Shown piece after piece: positions 11,106 to 61,442 of a stretch of 64,000 nt of DNA. The notes beneath the pieces are model-generated. The model was given only the letters and a program-made list of their open reading frames with translations. It was not told the DNA's origin and made no database searches. The DNA comes from Alviniconcha marisindica (taxonomy: Eukaryota > Mollusca > Gastropoda > Provannidae). The stretch spans positions 1,230,001 to 1,294,000 of the forward strand of contig JABMCL010002049.1 in assembly GCA_018857735.1 (NCBI GenBank), written 5' to 3'. Each line of letters starts with the position of its first letter. The first letter of the stretch is position 1. Made by a program: the position numbers and the translations under genes.

Positions 11106-12073
11106 ATGGCGTCTAAACTGTGCAACGCTGTTGCCCGACGGTTTTCTTCTTCCGTCCATGGTCCATCGGCAGTTGGCGGAGACCAGCATGGTATGTACTA
11201 GGTAGTGACAAAGTATAAAAGATCAGTACTTTAACATCACATGCTCTCTGATTTTTATTCTCAGACTGTTCTTTCATTGAATCAGTGAGAATACCGCTAT
11301 ACGTGACTGGTTTGCCCTTGAAAATTATGATTTTGTTGGAACCAAAACTAGTATGACGCAACAATCACAGCAGTTTTTGTTCCACAAAATAATTAATTAT
11401 TAGTGGATATTAAAAGCATTGTACCGTCAAGGCAGATGGTTCATAGTTATTCCCCACGGTGCTGCAGCATGTACGTGCTGACATTGTCACGATTGTGCAC
11501 AGTGACAAACGACCTTTGTGTACCCATTGAGCCTGCAATTTGTGTACCACTTCTTCCGTCTCAAAACCAACAACTCTGTTATTGATGTAATGTTAATGAC
11601 AAGTATATCACTACATATTCTCCCAAATCAAGAGAAGTAGAGGACTACACACACAGTTTCACATCAGTGAGACAAAGTGACAAATACAGGAAGCACACAG
11701 CTGATGTGATACCAAGTTAACAATCCAGTCGTGTCACATCTTGACAGCGCATTAATTGTTAATCTACATTGTAAGACATTTTGGTCTTATGGTTATGAAA
11801 AGTTTAATATGAAAAGTCAGACATAATAAGAAACTTGCTTTGGCGTAGACATAATTTGTTGTGAATTTTCATCACTTGAAAAAAGAATGGAGTTTCTTGA
11901 AAACAATTCGTCAGTTGTATTTCTTTTGTTCAAACTGGCACCATAGTATGGAGAGAGTCAACTTAAGTTTTGTGTGGTGGTTAGACAAATGTTCCAAGCA
12001 AAGTTGAAATGTGCTCAGTTCCAGAATGGACCAGCTCAGCACTTGCAAGTTTGGGACCGGTGCATATACTATA

Positions 12074-12119
<46 letters not shown>

Positions 12120-14022
12120 ATATGTATATATATATATGAACTGTTCTCATGAAATGAGTCTTAACTTAAAATTTGGCAATTTGAGATATCTGCATGTCTC
12201 AAATCTGCAAGTTCTGCTTGTTATTTTGATACTTAAATCACATTTCTACTCCAAACCAACGTCGATGTGACGTGTTTCTGAAGGTTGCATATGTGGCGGA
12301 GGCCATTTTGAGAAAATTAGCTTTAAAGTTTTCACTGTGCATTGAGTAGTTTTTCCTTTAATCCTTAGCAACAGGAGGTTTAAATGTACCAATCTTTACC
12401 AATTTTAGCACAGAAACATATCAAACATTGGGGCACCTGAAGAGACTTGAAATTTCAACATTAGTTAACTTTCAATGTATTTTGTTAATGTTTTTAATAC
12501 CATGCTCTTGGTTTAAAATGAGCAAAATTGATGCCGGGTAGGGTGAATAAAATGTGTTATAAACATATTTATTAAACTTTTCAAAGCATATCAGTGCAAA
12601 CACACCAAAGTTTAATGCTTATAGACTAATTTCACAAAAACCTGAAAACACCCAGATAGACCCCTGCTGACTGCTTTTGCCGGCTGCGAGTTAAGACTCA
12701 TTTGGTGAGAACAGGTCACATATATAATATACAGTAGAATATTACTGGGCTCCATTTCATGCAACCAATTGTTTTACTGTCCAGATTAACACTTTCTTCT
12801 ATAATTTGTCTTTTGGTCTACCACCACCAAGCTTCTCCCACATGGGAGGTAACTCAGTATTTACCTATTCCAAAACTCAGCACAGGTCTCAAACACTGAA
12901 ACAGACATGTAAATGCTGTATGGAGTTCATCTTGAATTGAACATAATGTTTTGGTGGAAGGGGTGTTGAATCGCCATTGCCTTGCTTACCCTAACACCAC
13001 CTGTCTTTCCTCGCTTCCCATTGTGAGCATGCTTTTGATCAGCCTGCTTACTTCCATTCATGTGACATAATTACGAGAATAGCCAGGGCAGAGAGAGAAC
13101 AATAGTAGTAGCAGTAGTGTAAGTTATATTTAATACAATTTAATGATAAAGAAAGAATGAGTTTACTGGCCGGTAAAGCCAATTTTTTTGCATGAAGGGG
13201 AACACGGTAACACTTAAGAGGTGTCAATCAGTCTCTTTTGGATTGCCACTGCCCTTTGAATTGAAAGGTGGTAAAAGCAATGAGTGTGCCCCTAGATGTA
13301 TAATAATTATACCAGATGAGGTCCAGTCGCTGACATTGTCAGTATTATTTAATCAAAATTGAAACTAACTGTTGGGATGGGGCTGCTTACTCATGAAAAT
13401 GAAAGAGTGGAGTTTTGCACCTGTCACAGTGTTGATAAAAGCATCACAACTATTTTTTGCTAACTGTATTTAAAAAGCAAAGTGATGCAAAACTACCAAA
13501 AACAGTTTTGTCCCCTCACTAACACTGTAACATGACATTATAATACAACGTTGAACCTCATTCAAACTTTGCATTCTACACAATTCTAGAATTGATTAGG
13601 CAGTTCTGGAATTGGTGCTCATTTTAGGAATTCCCCCTTTGGGCTGCTGAATTCTGGAATTGAGCAAATTCTAACTTCTAGAACATGTGTAGTTATGGAA
13701 TCAATCTTAGCTTTTTTTATTTTCTCCATTTGTAATTTGTAAACAAAAAATATTTAAAAATCTAGATTTAGAGTACTTGATTTAATTGGTTTCAATATTT
13801 GTACAATATTTTGCAATCATCTTGTATTTGAAAGTGCCACATATTTTGCTTTCTTAGTATGCTACTGAAAATCTCTTTGATACAGACAGGTGGATGCTGT
13901 TAAAACCTGTTTACAGAGTTGGCAGAACTGCCAACCACCAGAATAGATCACTGACTAGTAATACTGTCTTTGGAATCAATCAGTTAATGTTTTATTTTAT
14001 GTCTGTTCACATCGAGGTGGTA

Positions 14023-14073
<51 letters not shown>

Positions 14074-16680
14074 TTTTATACTAGCTTACCTACAGGACTA
14101 TGAACAATCATTGGAGAGGGGGCAAAAGGCATACATGTGCAAGGCAGTAGTTTTAGTGGATCCAAACACAACAAAGGTTCAACAGAATGCTATTTATTAG
14201 GACAAAAACATTGTCTGCCAAATTTTGGGGTAATCCCCTTTGTCAAGCTATAAAACTATGCTTAAACAACAGTTAAACGGTAAAAAATGAGATGAGAAGC
14301 AAAATAACTTCTTCTTTTTTTAGTTGGGCTATGTTTTTTCCTGTCCAATGCTTGGAAGAATGTTGGCATGACAATGACATGTAATAGGTGTCAATGGTAG
14401 TTTTACTTAGTAGTTATACTTTCATGCAGCTGCTGTTTCATGTAAAACTTGACCATTTAAATTTGCCCAGAGACCCTCTAAAAGTAGCAGGGAGCCCCAA
14501 GGCCCCCCTTAAATTAGTTAAAACACTAATGTGAGTCCTTTTGCCAGTCACAGCCTGTTGCTACAAAAATGTCATTACTAGGCCAAGAGTGAACAAGTGG
14601 TTTTCTAGCACTGTGGCAGAAACTGAGAAAGGTAACACTAGTGGCGCTGACACAGTGACAGCTAATTTGTACTGAATGCTGCTGGTGTGGGTTTCTGTAG
14701 TGTGGACTTAAGTGCCACCAGGACTCTAGGAAGTGCCACATGAGCAGTAGTACTGTCCTGATCTGGACTCAAAAATCATGAGTTTTCCATCCAGTTTTAC
14801 CAGGGCACCTATAGTAGTTTAGTGCTGCCCATGTCAAAATTTGATGACTGCCACAGCATGGTACTGGTAGGTTTACCCTCCAGCATGCTTTTTATTATCT
14901 GTGTGTGTGTGTCTGTATTTAAAATGCTCTTTATTGTTGTTTTTCTGCACTGGACTATTTCCAGAGTATTTGATAGTTTATAGTGTTGGTTGCTCTGCTG
15001 TAAAGTTTGAATGCAGAACTTAACCTTCTGCAGCAATCTTTGAGGAATACAGTTGACAGACCCAGCATCTGTTTGTGCCCAGGTAACATGAAAACAGATT
15101 GTTTGCATTCAGCATCAGTGGGTTAACTAACTTTTGACACTTACAGTGCTCCCAATAATGCACAACTGCGGGTCTGTTACACGCAAATTTGAATTTTGAC
15201 ATACAGATTAGAGATTTGTGTGTTATCTTGAAGCACACATAATTATTTTCAAAGCCGTCATGATAGTTGACGGTCATTTAGTGCATCAATGAAACCAGAT
15301 CTGCAAAACTGCTAGTCTAACCACATTCCTATCCGTGATGTTGATTGATTGAAATGCCATTTCTGGCAGTTGTATTTCAAAGCTGATTGTCAGAAATTCA
15401 CTTCCTTTCTATGCTATCATTTCCTTTCTATGCCAATGTTTTCACTTTGGCGGAAAACATGTTGCTTTTACCTGGCTTACACATGTGAAGAAATGCTTGG
15501 CAGCAAAGTCTGATTAAAATATTATCGTTGATGGACAGGGAAGTGTTAAAGCAACTCAAAAAGATCCTAGTGCAAACATAGTCACTAGCGTACGTTTGAC
15601 TGGTACAACTGTAGTAGGTAGCGTTTAGTAAATGCGACTTAATTTTGGCAAAGGTGAATACAGCGTCTCGTTTTTACTGCTGCTCAGTCACAAAATGGAT
15701 CTTGAAATTCCACAGTGATTTGCTCTTTGCCACGGCAGCCAAATGATTTATTATATTTACCATTTTTGCAACAATTACCTTTGTACTTGCTTTTGCACTG
15801 CGGATGTGCTGTATTCCATCAGAACCTTGAACGAAACTGAGGCTGTTCCGATAAGAAACAAAGTCAGTGAGGGAAGCAAATTAAAGAATTGTCACTAAAA
15901 CAGTAATTACAATTGATTATTTGGCTACCTGACGGAAGCAGAAATCACCGTGGAACTGTGAGAATCTGAGATCTGGGTGTGGCAGTTTTGTGACCGAGAG
16001 TCGGCCAGATCTATGGGGTAAGGCGGGGGGGGGGGGGTTGTGATCTCCCAGCTTTGCCAGATTTTTGTTTGTTTGTTATGCATTTGAAAGAAAGAACACT
16101 TCTAAACTGGCTCAGATGAAAGGATGGAAAAAAGGCGTTTTTAAAAATTTATGTATCATGTTCTGAATGACTGTAAATGTGAAGATAGTAATGATGGAGC
16201 ATTTGTGGTGTGATGTTATTTTTGTTGTTGTTCTAATGCAAAAACAGCTGCTACTGAATATTCATATAGGCTACTTCTGTGTTGTGACCCCCAGTTTAAG
16301 GCTGTTTGGCCCTTAGATTTTTTGACAGGGGCTCATTGTGACCCTCACTTAAAATTTCTGTCGGGAGCACTGACATAATTCTGTTATACAGTTACATAGT
16401 ATTTATACTGCATGCTGTGCTCTGGGTACAAAATACAAATAAGACCTAGTCACATTCATTTTTCAAAGCCTACTCTGTAGCAGTCAGAGATTATTTCATG
16501 AAACTTCAGGTGCTTCTTTATATGTATTGTTACCAGACGTGAGCAGATGAAATATTGTTTATCTTGGTAAGCATACAAATATGATTATGATTATGTACCT
16601 AATGCTGTGAGTTATTCTGGCAGTACACAGTCCATAGGCAGGTCTGGGAGTGTGAGGACCTATACTTTGAAATATTGAGC

Positions 16681-16721
<41 letters not shown>

Positions 16722-17551
16722 CGAGGTGCATACATATACATGACCTCACAGACCCATAACATAGGCCATAGGGACTGTTTTGTGTTGGAGCAAAATAGTG
16801 TGATGTTAACTTGATGAATTTTCAGGAGGCGCCAAAAGGTGGAGGCTGCTGTCTTTCCTTGTTGCTCTGCCAGCTGTAGGAGTCTGCTGGATCAACGCCT
16901 TTGTCCTGAATGCTGGACACCCGGAAAAACCAGAGTTTGTTCCCTATCCCCACCTTCGTCTTCGAACCAAGGTCTGTTCTTTGGATTTCTGCAAAACCTT
17001 TTGGGACTTTATTTGCCTAGTTTAGGCTCCTGCTGAAAGTGAAAGAGAGAGGGTTTTGTGCATGTTTTTAGAAACGATTATTTCAATTTCTACTGGGAGT
17101 GGGAGAAATCATAATCAGGTTTTACCAGTAATTTTGTTAATCTGACCAGCTGAAATCAGTACAAGAGACGAGAAAAGAAGAGAGAACGAATGAATGAATG
17201 TTTTATTGAACTAGGCCATGTGTATCTGTCATATTTGGAGCCAGGGAGTGAAGCTAGTGCAGGGATACACATAATCCATATCTATTATATATATATATAT
17301 GGACGTAACAATCAACCAACACAAACACTCTCTCCACTGATTCCAGCCAGTCAGATTTTGAATTTTATCAATAAAAATTAGAATCCATTTCAGTGATAAT
17401 CCAGATTGGGATTTCTCCTGGTTGAAATTTTAAATTGCAATCTGTACTGGCAAGATTTAAAATCCTACTGGTAGAGATCACAATTTTGATTTCTCCTGGG
17501 TGAAATCCCAATTCTAATTTCTACCAGTAGGGTTTGATTTGTACCCTGACA

Positions 17552-17599
<48 letters not shown>

Positions 17600-20500
17600 C
17601 AGCTCTGGTAATGGGACGCATGGCAGTATGGAGCAATATTATGCTCAAGTAGACTTTAAATCACAAGAAAATCGCAAACCACAAGAAAATCGCAGCCCAG
17701 GTTATCTTCTGTACATAACTTCCTTTTGCACGTGATGAACTAGACACGAAAATCATCAATTGGTATTTGCTGCCAGTTGTAAAAGTATGTGTAAAAAACA
17801 AACATTTTTGTCAACAACTTGCTGAGGTCATTAAGTCTTTATTCTTTTTCATTGCATGCAAAATTGGCAGGACTTTTGAATAGGACAAACAAGGTGTACT
17901 AACCACTATGTTAATGGACACAGAAGTTATGTGCAGAAAACGTTTCCAAAGAGCACAAAGTTGTGGAAGCAGAAGTCAGTGATTCAGATGCAGTATAAGC
18001 ATGTAGGTCAGTCAGTATGTATGATGATTTGGTGAATTTATTGAAGGTTTATACATTTTCTGATCACAACAAAGCAACTCATTGGCATGCAACTCGTTTT
18101 AAGACATTTTCAGCTGGAAATACTAATACAACCGTGCTTAAATTGCTTTGAAAAAACTGCTTAATTTAGGTTCTTTTGCCTTTTCACACAGGCAGCAGCA
18201 TGAAAAACGTGTATTTTTTGATGCAGCTGGTGCACATGGATTAAGTGTACCCATGATTAGAGCTAATATATTTACATATTATATACCTTACATTTTCTCA
18301 CATCCCAGGTGACAGTTGCCATAGGCAGTTCCAGTCTCTGCTGCTGTGTCTCTTGTTATGTGTGTGATGTCTATTGAGCACAGTACCTTATTGATTCCCA
18401 TGTTTGTGGATTATTTTTTTTATAGCTTTAACCCTTTAACTGCCATGAAGTCGCTTGAAAAAGACCAATAAAAGTGCGAAATCTGAATTTTGTTTAAATT
18501 TGTGTAAAATATTTTTTGCATTAGCATGTGAAAGGATTTCTATCAAAACACACAGCATTGAAAGATGTGCTATAAAACTGGGGAAAAAACTGTTTGCAGG
18601 CCTGCGTTTGCACTTTTCAGCCTGGAAATTTTACAGGTTGGGGCAGTGAAGGGGTTAAATGCTTGGTCTACTGTTGTGAATTCTATCAGACTAATTTTAA
18701 CCATCAGTTATTTCAACTTTTTTTATATTTTTATCTGTGCTCTACTTTCCCTGCAGTAGGGGCTAGTGTAAGTGCAATGATTGAGGTCCCCTTTGCTGAG
18801 AACCAGCAGTAACGAGCACTGAAGACTTTCTTTTAGGAGATGATGTACTTTTGGTGGATTTTATGCACCTTACAAATTTAAAAAAGTTACTTGTATGCTA
18901 TTTGGGAGTTACCTTAGGTATTCAGGTCTGATGTTGTCCTTTGTTATGCATGCGACTTCTGTCAAGCTGTTAGAAAGGGCAGTTTATTATGACATTTATA
19001 CATTTACTACATTTATTATGACTACAATTGCCCCTTGTGGGATAACTAAAGTTTTTTAAATTTGACTGAGTCATTATTATTGATTGCCTTCAATAGCCTC
19101 ACATGCTTTGCCTACTGTCATCAGTTCTACCAGACTTAAAATCTGCCATCACATTATTGCAACTTCATTTTTTCCTAATCCTCTTTCCACTGTCCCTGCA
19201 ATGGTTTACTGTGAATGCAGAAACTAACACAAAGCAAGTCAGAGTATAACAGAGTATAACCTTACATTCGTCACCTGCTGGCAGGAATTCTCCCATACAA
19301 ACTTCGGCTATCCCACTTATTAAACTTTTTTTCAACAAATGTTCTCTCCACCATTTACCTGCCATGTCAGAAATGGCTGATTCAATTTCCCATGTGGGCC
19401 CACAGAATAAAATCTCTCACCCTGCTCATTGAATAAAGCAACTAATGCAGGTTCTGTGTTGAACCAGAGGAACACAATTTGTATCCAGAACTTGTTTCTT
19501 TCATATGATATATACTTATATCTTAACACTATAACAGTGATGAGTGAATCTGACTTTGCTTCTGATTTGACAAACTGATGTCTGGCCTTGTGTTTTTTGA
19601 GAGCAGATTCTCTTAAACACCATTTGTCACCGTGAGGTGCCAGTGTGTTTGAATGACAAACCATGTAGGCAGAACATCAGATTTCACATGATTTGTCACG
19701 AGTGACAAATTGTGATGTAACACACTCCAACTTGGAATAGCCTATTTGTGTGCACAAGTTTCCAAAGCCAGACGGAGTGTCTACATGTGCAGAAGTTTCC
19801 CCAGGAATATATGTAATCTGCATCTTGTATGTCTTTGCGTGTAGATCAGCGAAAAAGATAATTATTGCTTTTAACATGGCACTAATGAACAGCTAGTGCC
19901 TTTTATACTGTGTTTTGAATATCCACTGAAGTGGTGTACTTGAAGCTGCAGTCTGGCACGCATTTTGTGTGCACCATACAACCATGCACCAGTTTACAGT
20001 GTCACTTCATTTAAAGCCGCATAGGTAGGGTGCACGTGTTGTCACTTTTGGCAGAATGATCTGGATCTTTTATGTGCCATGCAGTAACACAGGAACAGAT
20101 GTGAAAATAATTGATCTGCCAAAGACAGTTTTCCTGCCAGGATTCAAACCTGCAATATTTAGATCACAAGAACAGTGCTGTACCACTGAGCTATTCCCAG
20201 TGTGTATGCATGTAGTTTCTACAGCAAGGAGGTAAGTGTGCAGGTGTAGAAGTTTCTGCAGCAAGATGAAAACCATGCCCTTTTTTAGCTTGGCATGTCT
20301 TGCTTGTGTGCAGAGGTTTTCATGGGGTGACATAACCCACTCTTTAAGAGTGCATCCCGTTTCTGTGTGTGTATATACTATATATATATATAGATATAGA
20401 TATATATATACATAAACCACTCTTTATCTCAAGAGTGTATCACATTTCTGTGTATATGTTCTGTGCGTCTTATTTGAGTGTACAAGCTCTGCACAACTAT

Positions 20501-20762
20501 CTTCTCTTTATCTTAAAGAGTGTATCCCATTTCTGTGTATATGTTCTGTGTGTCTTATTTGAGTGTACAAGCTCTGCACTTTATCTTAAGAGTGTATCCC
20601 ATTTCTGTGTGTATGTTCTGTGCGTCTTATTTGAGTGTACAAGCTCTGCACAACTATCTTCTTTGTGTGCAGAAATTCCCATGGGGAGATGGAAACCACA
20701 CTCTGTTCCACAACCCTCACGCAAATCCCCTTCCCGACGGTTATGAGGAAGAGGATCACTAG
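11106..20762 (+). CDS. COX6A: Cytochrome c oxidase subunit 6A, mitochondrial, 3 exons
   Basis: Coding exons are 11106-11190, 16826-16971 and 20673-20762 (stop TAG), for 106 residues. All junctions are GT-AG and phases agree (1, then 0). Residues 1 to about 25 are Arg/Ser-rich without acids ([17 protein letters not shown]), as in a mitochondrial presequence. Residues 35-55 ([20 protein letters not shown]) form the single membrane helix. The conserved COX6A signature follows: [34 protein letters not shown] and DGYEEEDH. The protein is a small nuclear-encoded subunit of complex IV in the inner membrane, implicated in regulation and dimer stability. Length is normal for the family. Neighbours are GPx (divergent) and the Domino-like gene (convergent). 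AATAAA at 20893-20898 supports the 3' end. Confidence 0.96.
12078..12138 (+). repeat. (AT)n microsatellite
   Basis: TA dinucleotides interrupted by TTAT and GT. Confidence 0.95.
14025..14071 (+). repeat. (CA)n microsatellite
   Basis: A pure CA tract of about 46 bp. Confidence 0.97.
14495..14760 (+). repeat. Dispersed repeat, copy 2
   Basis: Related in order and wording to 5810-5990 (TTAAAACACTAA; CAGCCTGTTGCTACAAAAA; CTGTGGCAGAA). Element class is unknown. Confidence 0.6.
18428..18658 (+). mobile_element. piggyBac-type MITE with TTAA flanks
   Basis: TTAA (18428-18431) is followed by CCCTTTAACTGCC. The other end reads GGCAGTGAAGGGG followed by TTAA (18655-18658). The inverted ends match at 11 of 13 positions and the TTAA duplication is exact, as in piggyBac superfamily elements. 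The 231-bp length and lack of a transposase make it non-autonomous. Confidence 0.7.
20030..20207 (-). mobile_element. tRNA-derived SINE fragment
   Basis: On the minus strand from 20207 the sequence reads GGGAATAGCTCAGTGGTACA (A-box-like), then about 30 bases on GCAGGTTTGAATCCTGGCAG (B-box-like). This is followed by a body with GATCCAGATCATTCTGCCAA. It is not an intact tRNA, since the arms do not fold fully. A related copy is at 57980-58215. Confidence 0.65.
20415..20665 (+). repeat. Tandem repeat abutting COX6A exon 3 acceptor
   Basis: Three copies share AAGAGTGTATCCCATTTCTG, TATGTTCTGTG and TTGAGTGTACAAGCTCTGCA. The last runs into the exon 3 acceptor. A diverged partial copy near 20290-20365 also includes GCTTGTGTGCAG followed by exon-3-like bases. 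Confidence 0.88.
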
Positions 20763-20892
20763 TTGCACAGTTGTCTCGACAGAGCAGCAGACATCTCTCG
20801 ACCATTTCATGCCTGCTATTTCGTAGCTGTGTTTTAGTTCAAGTTTTGTTCTGATTACGTATTTGAGAGGCAAAAGACTGTTTGTATCAAAA

Positions 20893-20898
20893 AATAAA
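20893..20898 (+). terminator. COX6A: Poly(A) signal of COX6A
   Basis: AATAAA lies 131 bases after the COX6A stop codon, on the coding strand. Confidence 0.85.
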
Positions 20899-22862
20899 CC
20901 TGAACAATATCAAATTTGGGTTGCGTTGTAATGTCTGAAAGTGCCAAATGGGGGTGTTGGTTCATCAGATTTCATCCGTCCCTGTTTTTCTCTCACCAAG
21001 AGCCTGTGAATACAAATAACAAAATGGTGGTGTGTGCACTGACTTTTTTAATACATGCTTCAGTCCAACTTTGAGGGATCCTAACCTCTGTGGAATTCTA
21101 GCTTCACATACAAATTTCAACTGCACACAAAATGCAGAGCAGAATCCCAGCTGCACATACAATGCAGAGTAGAATTTTAGTCACACAAACAATGCAAAGT
21201 GGATAGTTTTTCAAATTGCACAAGCAATGCCAAATCCTGGATTCATGATATTTATTATATACAGGAATGTCACATATACCATTTTTCCACACACACACCA
21301 CATACACAACTTTCTGGAATTATTTACTCATCAGACTGCTGGGCTGTGAAACCACACTTGCAGCCATGCACCTACCAAGCAATGAGGCCATTGTGGCACT
21401 AGTACGTGTGCCTCAAAAGTGTGTGAAGCGACTAGTGACCAACCATCCTGGAGACAACTTGGGTGATGAGGACAGCTGCAAAGGACTTCCACCACGCCAA
21501 CTGCTATTTGACCTTCTGCCATTCTGGACATCTTTAGTTGAGAAAAAAATAAAAGAATTCACAACAAATTCAGAGCCGAATGTTATTAGCCAAGATCTGC
21601 CTTACTGTTTTAAGCTTCTCAAAGGAAGCACATACTATTGTACAGAATCACGTGACTTGCCTCCAAACCAGAGTACAAAACTGTCAAGACTTCTGCAACA
21701 AATTCACATAACTTATAATACTATATTATATTACTGTACTTTGACAATAGATGTATCTATAAACATGCAACCCAAACTGGTGAACTGAAAAAAATGCTGA
21801 AAGTCTTAGCAGAAACATGAAGAGGTATAGGTTGTAACATTAGGTATTGTTTTGCTAAAAAGTTACAAAGCACCAAAACCCACAGCAGCTATAAACAATT
21901 TGCATGCATAAGAAAGAAGTGAAATCTTTGACTTGGCAATGAAAACTGATTCCAGTTACTCAAGTAAAGAAAACTCTGAACTGTATCAATAGATGGATTG
22001 AAAAATAACATTCACATAATTATCTGAACACTCCGTCTCCAGCATTTTCAATTTCATACATTCTGCTGCACATCACTGGTTTTCAACCCTCAGATATTTT
22101 ACATTTCTACACAGGTTTTCAAACCTTACAGGTATTTTACATTTCTACACAGGTTTTCAACCCTCACGGATATTTTACGTTTCTACACAAGACCAATCAC
22201 ATACAAAGGCCCATGGTACAAAAAAAAAAGAAGAGTTGCAGTGCATCACGGCTATTCAAGAATTGCATGCCAAAAAATGAGAAGTACAAGTTCTTTCCCA
22301 GCTCTTTCCTTTCAGCAAATGGGTAAAGACGTTCAGGAGCAGCTTCCGAGTTATTCTTACACAAGCTGCAAGGGCACAGGGAGCCGTCTAAATCAGCCAA
22401 GCAAGTAATGTAATCTGCCCGATATAATTATAAGCATTCTTCCAGCTTCCGTTTGCTTGCATCCAAAGGCTTAAAGCCATCTGTGAAGTCGTCTTTCAAT
22501 ATTTGATGCTGGCCTCCGCTTTGCACTATTGCATGGCAGTTTTATCAATTGTTTTCTGTGCACTCGAGCCTGACAGTAAATAAGGCTGCACAACAGCAAG
22601 AACACAATATAGCCTGACGTGCCAAGAAAAGCGTCTGTGATGAGTTCATGAGGTGAATGCCCCCAGCACAAGGCACATGCTCTCGCAGTGTCTCTCTCTC
22701 AATGTCCGGGCAAAGTCAATGAAATATGAAAAGCTCTAATTCAACCCGTTCAATGTAACGTCAAGGGGAAAAAACAACCCAACATGAAGATGCGTATTCA
22801 GCAGGCCTGAAGCAATCTCCCAAGTAACGGAAGCAGTTACTTGTTCCATCTCAAACTGTCCA
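20899..22862. other. 3' region between convergent COX6A and Domino-like genes
   Basis: It probably holds the long 3' UTR of the p400-like transcript. On the minus strand AATAAA occurs at 21256-21251, followed by a TG-rich stretch near 21190-21210. A plus-strand open frame at 21267-21788 has no recognisable domain and is not called as a gene. Confidence 0.55.
21251..21256 (-). terminator. Candidate poly(A) signal of the p400-like transcript
   Basis: AATAAA on the minus strand, about 1.6 kb past the stop at 22863. It was chosen because no nearer canonical signal was found. Confidence 0.4.

Positions 22863-61442
<38,580 letters not shown>

Larger units (their letters stand above)
11191..16825 (+). 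other. COX6A: COX6A intron 1
   Basis: The donor is GTATGT and the acceptor TTTTCAG. This 5.6 kb intron is AT-rich. It holds AT microsatellites (12078-12138, 16684-16716), a CA tract (14025-14071), a dispersed repeat copy at 14500-14640 and a poly-G run (16024-16037). No nested gene was seen. Confidence 0.9.
16972..20672 (+). other. COX6A: COX6A intron 2
   Basis: The donor is GTCTGT and the acceptor TTGTGTGCAG. It contains a GT microsatellite (17550-17598), a piggyBac-type MITE, a tRNA-SINE on the minus strand and tandem repeats running into the exon 3 acceptor. Confidence 0.9.

Noticed and set aside
20130..20207. Candidate tRNA gene on the minus strand
   Set aside because: The A- and B-box-like words are there, but the acceptor and anticodon arms do not pair. 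The flanks match a SINE body.
21267..21788. 173-codon plus-strand frame after COX6A
   Set aside because: No recognisable domain or splice support. It overlaps the likely 3' UTR of the convergent gene, and its A-rich and T-rich ends look non-coding.
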